Shown one piece after another: positions 28,001 through 34,994 of a stretch of 41,547 nt of DNA; positions within the stretch are counted from its first letter, which is position 1; every line of letters begins with the position of its first letter. Origin of the DNA: Bacteroidota bacterium (lineage in GTDB: Bacteria > Bacteroidota > Bacteroidia > Chitinophagales > Saprospiraceae); assembly GCA_017857395.1 (NCBI GenBank), contig JAFMDF010000048.1, positions 1 to 41,547 of the forward strand. Reading direction: 5' to 3'. The translations under genes were made by a program, and so were the position numbers. The notes beneath the pieces are model-generated. The model did no database searches. It was not told where the DNA came from and worked only from the letters and a program-made list of their open reading frames with translations.

Positions 28001-31000
28001 TGATACCCTGGATCGCTTGAAATATAGGATCCTGTAACAGGGCCAGTCCAGTTAATCGTATAAGGTGCAGTATTGCCATTGATAGTTATCCAAGCAGCCC
28101 CACCTTGACCACAAACGGCATTGGTCGTTTCAACCGAAGCATCTAAATTACCGCCACTATTCGTAATCGTTAACGCTTTACTAACGACACAACCTGTAGC
28201 ATCTTGTAAGCTCAGCGTATAAGTCCCTGGAGGAACAGATGGGAAATGATAATTATACCCATTGGTAGAAGTATTTCCAATAACGGGCCCAGTTAAGCTG
28301 ATATTAAATGGGGCAACACCACCATTCATATCTACCCAAACTTCTCCATTTTTGCCACAAATAGCATTCGTTTGCTGTGTCGTTACAGTATATACACTAC
28401 CGCCTAAAATTTCTATATCCTTGACGACTTTACAGCCATGTTTATCTTTAACGGTTACTTTATACCATCCTTTTGGCAAATCACTTATTTGATAGCCATT
28501 ACTGCTTGAGTTAGCTTCTCCATTTTTTGGACCTCTCCAAGCAATATAATAAGGGCCATCTCCATTTTGAATAGTTACCCAGACATAGCCATTAGACCCA
28601 CAACTTCCATTATTCACTTCTAAATCAACTGCTAGATTACTTCCACTATTCCCTATCGTCACTTCCTTTGTAATGCTACAACCATTTTTGTCTTTAACGG
28701 ATACCCAATAATTACCTGCTGGTAAATCTGGAATTTGGAAACCCGCATTGCTTACGTTCATAGAACCAGCAACTACCCCTGTCCAAGAGACTTGATAAGG
28801 GCCTTCTCCGTTTTTAACATCTGCCCATAAATAACCATTTTGGCTACAAGTAGCGTTATTAGATTCTAAGGCAAGCGTTAAATTATTACCAATTCCATAA
28901 ACCGTAACTGTTTTAGAATAGGAACAACCGTTATAATCTTTAACCGTCAGGGTATAATTTCCAGCTTTTAGATTATTGATTTGATAGCCATTATTAGCGA
29001 TATTAGTTTCACCTGTAGAAGGGCCTTCCCATTTCAAGTTATAACCAGCAGTACCTCCATTAATGGTTACCCAAATACGCCCATTATCTTCACATCCAGC
29101 GTTATTTACTTCTAAAGCCATAGACAGATTAGAACCTCCAGCGCCTATTGTGAAGGTTTCAGTAGTAGAACAACCATTTTTATCTGTAATTTTAATGGTA
29201 TAATCTCCTGCTGCTAAATCAGATAATCTAAAACTTGAACTACTTGTTTCTGCCCAAAAGGTGGTATTATTTGGGCCCCATAATTCTACAATAAATTTAG
29301 CAGTACCGTTTTTAATAGTTACCCAACTAGACCCTTTATTGCCACAACTCGCATCTGTTGTTTCCAGTGCCACATCCAAGTTCCCCCCTTTGTCTTCAAT
29401 CGTAATCGTCTTAGTACCTGTACAGCCATTAGCATCTGTTACTTTCACGGTAAAATAGCCTGCTGGCAAATCAGTTACTTGAATTTTAGAGCTGGTTGCT
29501 TCAAACCATCTATTAACCCCAGGTCCATTGATGTCTATCCCATATTTAGAAGTGCCATTTTTAACCTCTATCCATAAAGATGCTAAGGCTCCACAACGGA
29601 CGCCTAATGTTTCTAAGGTAAGGTCTAATCCATTTCCAGTTGTATTAATTTTTACGGTTTTGGTATTGCTACAACCTTTACTGTCTGTAATTTTAACGGT
29701 ATAATCTCCTGCGCCTAAATCTTTTAGTTGAAAACTTTTTAGTTCAGTCGTTGCCCATTTTGACGTATTGGGTCCCCACCATTCAACGGTATAAGTTGGA
29801 TTTCCGTTTTTAACGGTTACCCAGATAGCTCCTTTTTCGCCACAGGTTGCATTATTAACTTCTAATTCAAAATCTAAATTACCGCCACCATCTGCAACCG
29901 TTACCCATTTTGTATTTTGGCAACCTTTGGAATCTTTAATATTTATTTCGTAATTTCCAGCCACTAAATCATCAATGGCAAAGCTATTTTTATCTGTGTT
30001 TTTCCAACCATCTGTTGGGCCTGACCATTCTACCACAAAATCTTTTGTTCCTGCGGTAATCGTTACCCAAACAGACCCTTTACTACCACAAGTAGCAGCG
30101 TTAGACTCTAAAACAAAATCAAGTGTACCACCACCCATCGTTACTTTCTTCGTCTCAGAACAACCATCCTTATCTGTAATCTTAATTGTATATTCTCCAG
30201 CTTTCAAATCATTGATAGGGAAGCTTTTACCAGATGATTGAAACCAGTTGGACGTACCATCTTTATGCCACCATTCAATCGTATAGGTTGGGTTGCCACC
30301 ATCAATCGTTATCCAAAAAGACCCTTTACCACCACAAGAAGCATTTGTTACTTCTGCCACAAAATCTAAATTAGCCGTTGAGCCAACCGTTACCCATCCT
30401 TCTTTTGTACAGCCACCTTTTTCTACGCTTATCTCATAATCACCCGGAGGCATATCTTTAATGACAATATTATCACTAGTCGCCTGAACCGTACCTGATC
30501 TAGGCCCACTTACCGTTACCCAATAAGGAGGGCTTGAATTTGCCACATCAATATTTATCCATCCAAAGTTACTGCCACAAGGGGCAGCAGTTGAAGAGAA
30601 AGTAGCATCAAGTACGTTAGCCGAATTGGAAATGACAATATTATTTTTCATCACCTCACAGCCCATTGCATCGGTCACTTTTACCACATAAATACCTGCT
30701 GGTAAATTATCAATTTTATAATTTTTATCTGAAGTTGTATAAGTATTCCAAACCGTATTATCCGCATTATCCCACGCTATCTTAAAAGGTGCTTTTCCCC
30801 AAGCAATTGCCACATCAATAGCGCCTTTGGAAGCGCCACAAGAAATAGCCTTTGGTGTAACTGTATATTCTAGATTACAGCCAGCGGTAGGTGTACAAGT
30901 TATTAATAAATCATAAGTTCCAACGTGCACCTCACTATCTACAATCACATAATAAGTACCAACTGGGGCATTATTATAAATGAGTTGTTCTGTTTTGCCA

Positions 31001-31365
31001 TTGACATTACTAGTAATAGCTTGTCCGATACAAGTAGGAGTTGTACAATTATCACTTAATAGCAAAATATCCAAATCTATATTCGCCTCATTAATAGACA
31101 AATCGATTTGAATCGTTCCTACCGATGTTGTTGTAATTTTATATACCTTTTCTGGACCAGAAAAAATATAGTCATTACATTGATAATCCCAAATCACGTT
31201 AGGGCCTCCCTTATTCGTTTGGTTGTTGATGGCTACGCCACAGGATGCATTTATTGCATAATCACAAAAACCATCTCGCACATTTTGTGCAGTTAGGTCA
31301 TTGATGGTCATCATTGCAAGTAAGCAAAAAATCCATTTAGTAAACGGGTGTAAACAATTCTTCAT
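22039..31365 (-). CDS. Giant SprB-repeat protein with cohesin/dockerin modules and type A T9SS sorting domain
   Basis: About 3108 aa. The frame opens at a TTG (31371), but ATG 31365 directly precedes the signal peptide (MKNCLHPFTKWIFCLLAM, ending near LTAQ). Approximate order: a PPC-like domain (30-165; DIDLDILLLSDNC, GTYYVIVDSEVHVGTYDL); 28 SprB-like repeats (about 170-2468; pattern CGxKGxxWVTIxGGxxxY.I.W.GP.......I.DLxAGTYTVTVKDxxGC); a PKD domain (2473-2545; TYVWDFGDGNTSTETNPIHTY); a cohesin-like domain (2555-2685); a regulatory-like plus dockerin-like segment (to about 2807; NGLSTFGLFLTQKYILG and DANCSGSLTTFDLFAMQQML); a second cohesin-like domain (2887-2985; FQLGLDFDPTVLELVEF); and a type A sorting domain (NTPNPFMDATTITI to KRMLIIE). 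Predicted secreted or surface protein. Two Cys per repeat suggest disulfide-stapled domains. Adhesion is inferred; the carrier domains and export signal are directly visible. Confidence 0.93.
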   Translation of the reverse strand: MKNCLHPFTKWIFCLLAMMTINDLTAQNVRDGFCDYAINASCGVAINNQTNKGGPNVIWDYQCNDYIFSGPEKVYKITTTSVGTIQIDLSINEANIDLDILLLSDNCTTPTCIGQAITSNVNGKTEQLIYNNAPVGTYYVIVDSEVHVGTYDLLITCTPTAGCNLEYTVTPKAISCGASKGAIDVAIAWGKAPFKIAWDNADNTVWNTYTTSDKNYKIDNLPAGIYVVKVTDAMGCEVMKNNIVISNSANVLDATFSSTAAPCGSNFGWINIDVANSSPPYWVTVSGPRSGTVQATSDNIVIKDMPPGDYEISVEKGGCTKEGWVTVGSTANLDFVAEVTNASCGGKGSFWITIDGGNPTYTIEWWHKDGTSNWFQSSGKSFPINDLKAGEYTIKITDKDGCSETKKVTMGGGTLDFVLESNAATCGSKGSVWVTITAGTKDFVVEWSGPTDGWKNTDKNSFAIDDLVAGNYEINIKDSKGCQNTKWVTVADGGGNLDFELEVNNATCGEKGAIWVTVKNGNPTYTVEWWGPNTSKWATTELKSFQLKDLGAGDYTVKITDSKGCSNTKTVKINTTGNGLDLTLETLGVRCGALASLWIEVKNGTSKYGIDINGPGVNRWFEATSSKIQVTDLPAGYFTVKVTDANGCTGTKTITIEDKGGNLDVALETTDASCGNKGSSWVTIKNGTAKFIVELWGPNNTTFWAETSSSSFRLSDLAAGDYTIKITDKNGCSTTETFTIGAGGSNLSMALEVNNAGCEDNGRIWVTINGGTAGYNLKWEGPSTGETNIANNGYQINNLKAGNYTLTVKDYNGCSYSKTVTVYGIGNNLTLALESNNATCSQNGYLWADVKNGEGPYQVSWTGVVAGSMNVSNAGFQIPDLPAGNYWVSVKDKNGCSITKEVTIGNSGSNLAVDLEVNNGSCGSNGYVWVTIQNGDGPYYIAWRGPKNGEANSSSNGYQISDLPKGWYKVTVKDKHGCKVVKDIEILGGSVYTVTTQQTNAICGKNGEVWVDMNGGVAPFNISLTGPVIGNTSTNGYNYHFPSVPPGTYTLSLQDATGCVVSKALTITNSGGNLDASVETTNAVCGQGGAAWITINGNTAPYTINWTGPVTGSYISSDPGYQINNLSAGDYTISVKDNYGCYTNKSITISNTGNSLNLSLEATNASCGQKGAIWTTITGGKADYTIEWTGPSAGSLQTSTTGNRIADLSAGTYSVRVTDKNNCSTTASITIGNNVQDFKISTESTNAICGQKGWAWITMNGGSPNYNISWSGPINGSASTSQSGYRLDNLIAGTYTIIVKEYNGCEDSKTITIYDKGSDITLALEATSATCDSKGSIWATITGGTSGYSYSWTGPSTGSISTNQTGYSIENLSAGTYTVTVRDSKGCETTKSITVGNDVQNFTISTESTNAICGQKGSTYITMNGGSPNYMIKWSGPLSGTINSMAGYRLDNLVAGTYTITVKDAKGCEDTKTVIIIDKGSDITLTLEATSATCDSKGSIWATISGGTSGYNYSWTGPSTGSISTSQTGYSIENLTAGTYTVTVRDSKGCETTKSVTVGNDVQNFTISTESTNATCGQKGWAYITMNGGSPNYNISWSGPSSGSVNSTATGYRLDNLVAGTYTITVKDAKGCEDTKTVIIIDNGSDITLTLEATNVTCNGKGSIWATINGGTAGYSYSWTGPVTGSISTSETGYKIENLPAGTYSITVRDSKGCESTKSVTIQSVGGNLTVTLTTTTAVACAHDGTTDVTISDGKAPYTISYVGVTTGTVTANSDNYQLNLFPGDYTVFVKDSNGCEVSQKIKIYDNGSDLAINLTATGANCDNKGMLQVNISGGISNYQITWSGNGLNETITTGNKSFALTDLAAGTYEVKVTDGIGCAVSKSVTVSNLGGNLGLQLIPKNGTCGQAGAIDVNISGGAATYTISWSGASSGSATSSDAVYQISGLGIGNYEVTVKDANGCEIKETVAINAGSAVDFNLTATDAECNKNGNILVNITKGAPNYAISWTGPSSGSQNVSANVYKIEGLIAGTYNITIKDANGCESTKSVIVEATGSSLGLTLTNTNASCGSNGSITATVTNGEGDYTFSWTVSGSGSGLGSTKVSDPTYTIWDLPAGSYIVSVTDKNGCSISKIIQINNTANELSLNVVGKNASCGQASSIQVTIANGVPDFKIEWSGANTGIFNTSANSYTITNVTNGETIVRVTDASGCSKAQAVIIDANPNDVNFTYQSKDASCDNKGAIWLTISDGTAPYNIAWTGPSSGASISADEAVQITDLDAGVYSVTISDKSNCMITQTIEVNNTGGGTATNFSYKAGAVTCNVSGSVLVTMINGVAPFTVAWSGPTNGSRTASTTDIKIEDLVVGTYQVTVTSANGCGALTQSIVIEDKRVVLGISGTVTNGVCGGKGTVALSWSGDRDPYTISWTGTSVGSIATNDRSQTITDLKDGSYSFTVTGFDGCTGQYQATINNGGTSTSADFTYAISAKKLTFSNLSSTGTYVWDFGDGNTSTETNPIHTYEKNGTYTICLKVTNDCGTKEKCQSLTINAVTSTNGESSAKVVLADKSGPRGTVLQLPVRVENCTRIGTLSGTINLGNNQVAQINGLSPNAISPVYNDANHSFSYLASGTGMNITGETILFYINVQLIGGVGESSTVDLSSLPVALELTCTEDGFTAPITPEVGSGRVSISTNSSALTEVGGSILTYWGDGVADAMVTIRSTDHEMNPMTSLDGDYIAESVPMGYEYEFTPSKTSNPANGLSTFGLFLTQKYILGYTPEQIQSPYQVVAMDANCSGSLTTFDLFAMQQMLVGNLTEFPGCDSWVFVDADYEFPTEFTNKNVFPYPNSHTMMLENEEAIADFIGVKVGDVLGRALPSDDSFNRQATDRNRKVMPLQISAEKAAAGEIIEVHFQAQDFTEMVSFQLGLDFDPTVLELVEFIPNVANELSSALSGGNRNHLNISWYDPAGKGTALVKNEDLFTLKFITKQKITEISELFTINNRTFVSELHQQSNEAYRFKLVNKSPTNSTFKVHQNTPNPFMDATTITIEMPKALDAVIVLHDQFGRTIQTIQQPFNKGMNRVNINRNQLSAGIYYYTVKAGDFTATKRMLIIE
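26190..27670 (-). repeat. Higher-order two-repeat unit (about 490 bp) in three copies
   Basis: SprB-like repeats 14-19 alternate between two types (CGQKGWAYITMNGGSPNY and CDSKGSIWATISGGTSGY), making a double unit of 163-164 aa. Landmark strings (tttcacarcctttngartct) recur at 26220, 26712 and 27201, offsets of 492 and 489 bases. The double units are far closer to each other than to the other repeats, so the block arose by recent duplication of a pair. Confidence 0.88.
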
Positions 31366-32375
31366 GGTCAAAATGATTGGTTTTGAAAATGTTTGTTACT
31401 TCTTAAGGAGGTGTTCGTTCAATTTTTCATTAAATTCCATTTTCAAGAGCGCAAGGATGACCTTAACAACCCTTTTAAGCGCTAATTCGCTGTACTAATT
31501 TTAGGTATTGAGTTATTACATCAATGGAATCAACTGCCTTTAAGCAATGATTTATGCTGTATCCTAAAAATAGTGACTTAGCATTAAGTGCCCCTTCTTA
31601 GCGAAGTTATTTTTCCTTAGGACTAATTTTTTCTTAAAAGTCTCCTTAAGAACAACTTCTTATGAAAACTTTAATAGTTACAAAAAATCATAAGGCAAAA
31701 TTTTCAACTAATTCAGTTAGCGAATCGCTAATTTTTTCTACTTAAAACGGTTGGAATAAAAATGTAAAATAGAGTGAACATTAAATTCAGAAAAGTGAAG
31801 TGGAAGGTAATAAGGGCAAACCCCTAAGTCTAATAAAAACCATAATGATTAGTAAAACAGCAACCATAATTAAACAGTGCAGTTAGTAAAGAATCATTAA
31901 ATTGTTTTAATTAAATTTTAAAAACTAGATATTAAGGAATAGACAATTAGCTTGTAAGTCGATTAAAATCAACACAAAATTCACTTAAAATCTAATTAGT
32001 CAATTTAGGGTGGTAATACCAAAACAATCCCACGAACTTTCTCTGTTAGGGCTTAAACATCACATCAACTATAAAATAAGTAACACTTATTCATTATAAC
32101 TTGATGATAATTTATGAATCCCCTTAGAGTTCATGGATAGTAATAGGACTGGATTTGCTAAAATACTTCGTAAAAGTATTTATTTGGAAAGCAATTGTTT
32201 CAACAAAGCTAAGTAAAACTAGTACAAAGTGAAAGTTTTGAGTCGTATATTTTAAAATGTAATTGGTAGCAATTCCTATAATTCCTTAAATTTGGCAACT
32301 ATTTTAATTGATTAATCAACTGAAAACTAAGTTATTAATCACTAAATGCTAGTTGCCGACATATCTTAAGATAAT
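31366..32375. other. 1-kb non-coding spacer upstream of second giant gene
   Basis: About 1010 AT-rich bases between the giant-gene start and the stop of the methyltransferase, both on the minus strand. No ORF with recognisable features, no tRNA and no strong hairpin were seen. A long 5' leader for the giant gene could lie here; I have no direct sign of one. Confidence 0.55.
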
Positions 32376-33554
32376 CTATTTATTAGGAGTGCTGCCGATT
32401 AACTTTTCTAAGTAATGAAAATCAATGCCAAATTCTGCTTTCAAAGTGGCTATTTTATTTAAATAATCCCCTTTATCATAGGCATTCATATGTTTTTGTC
32501 CAACAATCATTACATTTTTCCCTGTATGTTCTGTTGAAATAAACTCAAAAACCTTTGTTTTATAGCCTGCAGCTTCTAATAATAATGCCCGAATAGTATC
32601 CGTAATCATTTCTGCTTGTCGTTCTTTTAAAATCCCAAAATCTAAAATCGGCTGTAAGGTTTTGCTGCCTTTTATTTGTTGGCGGATTTGTTTATGACAA
32701 CAGGGCGCACATATAATTAACTGCGCATTGGCTTGAATGCCTTTATAAATGGCATCATCTGTGGCGGTATCACAAGCATGTAGAGCAATCAAAATATCAG
32801 TAGTAGGCAATTCAAAATCACTAATATAACCTTCTTCAAAAAATAATTGCTTGAATCCTACTTTTTGAGCAATGTCATTACATTTTTGAATTAAATCTGG
32901 CCTAACCTCTATTCCTTTTACAGTAGCAGTGGCTTTAAAAATATTTACTAAATAATCATATAAGGCAAAAGTCAAATAACCTTTACCCGCTCCCATGTCA
33001 ACTACCTTTATACTTTTTTGCTGTTTTAAGATGGGATGTTGTCGAACCAAGCCATCAATAATCTCAATGAATTTGTTAATTTGCTTGTATTTATCTCCTT
33101 TATCTTTTTGAATTCGGCCTTTAGCATCTAATACACCTAATGCTTTCAAATAATGTGTTTCTGTAATAAATCGCTGCTTTACTTTGTCGTGTTTCCGTTC
33201 AGGAAGATTTAAAAAAGTAGGCTTATTTCGTCGAATTTTTTCTTTGCTTGTATTAGAATTCTCCAAACTTACATCTTCTTTAATGGTAAACAAGTTAGCA
33301 ATAAAAAACTGACTATCAACCATTTGCAAAATTTGGCGAATCCCTTCTGCTACTGGAAAATTTTTAGTTATATCCTTTGTTTTATATCTAAAAACGGTAG
33401 ATAAATGTAAGGATTTTTTAATAGTCGCTATTTTAAAAATTACTTTTTTTAAATCACTAGTATTGTCCCTATTTTTACTAAGTGTTAAGCGAACAAAAGT
33501 GTTTTGGGCAATACTATTTTCTAAGGTAATAAAAAATGCTTCTTGATGGCTCAT
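32376..33554 (-). CDS. SAM-dependent methyltransferase, Methyltransf_32 (METTL25/RRNAD1-like) family
   Basis: 392 aa, cytosolic. The C-terminal half is a class I methyltransferase: SAM loop VVDMGAGKGYLTFALYDYL at about 184-202, strand-2 acid in KGIEVRPDLI, then LIALHACDTATDDAIY and the CAPCCHKQIRQQI motif with paired Cys, typical of the Methyltransf_32 group related to eukaryotic METTL25/RRNAD1. The first 120 residues are lysine-rich and form a lineage-specific N-domain, possibly for substrate or RNA binding. The substrate is not known for bacterial members; RNA is a guess. It stands alone between two spacers and diverges from the type B-sorted gene at 33951. Confidence 0.85.
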   Translation of the reverse strand: MSHQEAFFITLENSIAQNTFVRLTLSKNRDNTSDLKKVIFKIATIKKSLHLSTVFRYKTKDITKNFPVAEGIRQILQMVDSQFFIANLFTIKEDVSLENSNTSKEKIRRNKPTFLNLPERKHDKVKQRFITETHYLKALGVLDAKGRIQKDKGDKYKQINKFIEIIDGLVRQHPILKQQKSIKVVDMGAGKGYLTFALYDYLVNIFKATATVKGIEVRPDLIQKCNDIAQKVGFKQLFFEEGYISDFELPTTDILIALHACDTATDDAIYKGIQANAQLIICAPCCHKQIRQQIKGSKTLQPILDFGILKERQAEMITDTIRALLLEAAGYKTKVFEFISTEHTGKNVMIVGQKHMNAYDKGDYLNKIATLKAEFGIDFHYLEKLIGSTPNK

Positions 33555-33950
33555 AATCTAACTAAATCATTGATTCACAAAATGTAAAAATGTAAAACTA
33601 TTATTAAATGTTCGAAACCAAAAAGATTAGTTAGTTTACCTCACTACCCAAAAAAGGTTATATTGAAAAAAAAATCATTTTCTGTATAGTTTGGTACAGA
33701 ATTTGACTACTCCTTTAAGTGTAAAACATCCCTCATTTTTTATTTGCTCCCAATCAATTCCCCCTTTTTGTTACGCATCCCCTTTTTTATGCACCAATCA
33801 TTTTAGGAAACCCTCTTTTAATACGCCTATTTAGCTTATTGGTCACTACTATATCTTGTGTTCCATATTGCATGCTATGCTTGCAACTGTGATTACCTAC
33901 AATTTATAGTAATTCAATGCCTTATTAACCATAAATGCATAAGGGAATAA
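33555..33950. other. Divergent spacer
   Basis: 396 bases between divergent starts. A short imperfect direct repeat is visible near 33760-33795 (CCCCTTTTTGTTACGCAT followed by CCCCTTTTTTATGCA). No coding region or clear promoter was identified. Confidence 0.5.
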
Positions 33951-34607
33951 ATGACTGTAATTACAAAAAATAACTTTATCAACTTACGAATATTAGGGCC
34001 TTTATGCCTATTTATATGGAGTGGTTTTACTCCGTTTTTTAACCAAAACCCGAATACGAATCTTTCAGTTGAGACAACTGACCACGTTATTGTGGTCAAA
34101 AACAACACCGTTATCTTTGACTATCTTGAGCAAGCTGATACCAAAGATCCCGTACAAATTCGAGTGATTGAAACGCCTAAATTTGGAGAGGTGGTAGTAA
34201 ATGATGATCAATCATTTAGTTATACACCTTCTCCGAATTTATGTGAAGAAGAAGATCAATTTACTTACCTACTGACTGTTGGTGAGCAATCTTCAAAAGT
34301 AGTCGTCTCTATTGAGATTCTTTGCGAATCTCTTACCATTTTTAATGGCATCGCCGCCGATGACAAGGATAAAAAATTAGAAAAATTTAAGATTTTGGGT
34401 ATAGAAAATTATCCAAATAATATCCTCCATATTTTTGATAATGAAGGAATAGAAATTTATGAGGCAGAAGGCTATCAAAATGATTGGGCAGGAGATGTCG
34501 ATTCAACAGAGCATTTAAGGGTAGAAAATTTGTATTACTACGTCTTCAATGATGGACAGGGTAATTATTATTCGGGCTACTTAATAAAAAACGAGTTAAA
34601 AAAATAA
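33951..34607 (+). CDS. Small secreted Ig-like protein with type B T9SS sorting domain
   Basis: 218 aa. An N-terminal hydrophobic segment (LGPLCLFIWSGFTPFF) can act as signal peptide. Residues about 45-125 look like a cadherin/VCBS-type Ig-like domain (IETPKFGEVVVNDDQSFSYT, then EEEDQFTYLLTVG). Residues about 130-216 match the type B sorting domain, the gliding motility-associated C-terminal domain: LTIFNGIAADD, FKILGIENYPNNILHIFDNEG, YEAEGYQNDWAGD, YYYVFNDGQGNYYSGYLI. The whole protein is thus little more than one Ig-like domain plus an export tag, whereas type B tags usually end large adhesins. It has its own terminator at 34770-34797. Function unknown; secretion by T9SS is inferred from the tag. 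Confidence 0.8.
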   Translation: MTVITKNNFINLRILGPLCLFIWSGFTPFFNQNPNTNLSVETTDHVIVVKNNTVIFDYLEQADTKDPVQIRVIETPKFGEVVVNDDQSFSYTPSPNLCEEEDQFTYLLTVGEQSSKVVVSIEILCESLTIFNGIAADDKDKKLEKFKILGIENYPNNILHIFDNEGIEIYEAEGYQNDWAGDVDSTEHLRVENLYYYVFNDGQGNYYSGYLIKNELKK

Positions 34608-34994
34608 ATATCAATTATTTATACATAAAATAGAAGACCAACTAAAAAGAATTTTCCAGTATGCGAGACAACCATACTATCAGCTAAAAGGTAAAAATGT
34701 TTCAACTTTTAAAGAATAGATCCTCAGGATTTTATTCTTGTTTTTTACAAATTGAATGAGATAAATTGTAAGCCGGGGCTAGCGCCTCGGCTTTTTTATT
34801 TACAGGATGACATGATTCTTTAGGATTAACAGTATTGCCTAAAGGGGAATTTATTAACTAACCTAAGTTGCAGGTTACGAATTTCGCATTACGGTTTGTA
34901 TACGATTTCAATTAAATACTAAGCAATTAGTTGAATTTCGTATGCTTTATATTCAAATTCTATCACCTCCTAAACTCGCAACTGGCAACTCGAA
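34608..34994. other. Convergent spacer before recG stop
   Basis: 387 bases between the type B-sorted gene (+) and recG (-), converging. It contains the strong terminator at 34770-34797; nothing else is recognised. Confidence 0.6.
34770..34797 (+). terminator. Strong Rho-independent terminator
   Basis: Stem AAGCCGGGGC / GCCTCGGCTT (one G-U pair) closes on a TAGC loop and is followed by TTTTTTATTT on the plus strand. It ends transcripts from the type B-sorted gene, about 160 bases past its stop. Confidence 0.9.

Noticed and set aside
1900-31365. Giant genes considered as polyketide or non-ribosomal peptide synthetases
   Set aside because: No ketosynthase, adenylation or carrier motifs; content is signal peptide, Ig-like/SprB repeats and T9SS sorting domains.
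33914-34108. 64-codon minus-strand frame
   Set aside because: Antisense to the start of the type B-sorted protein, whose domains are clear.
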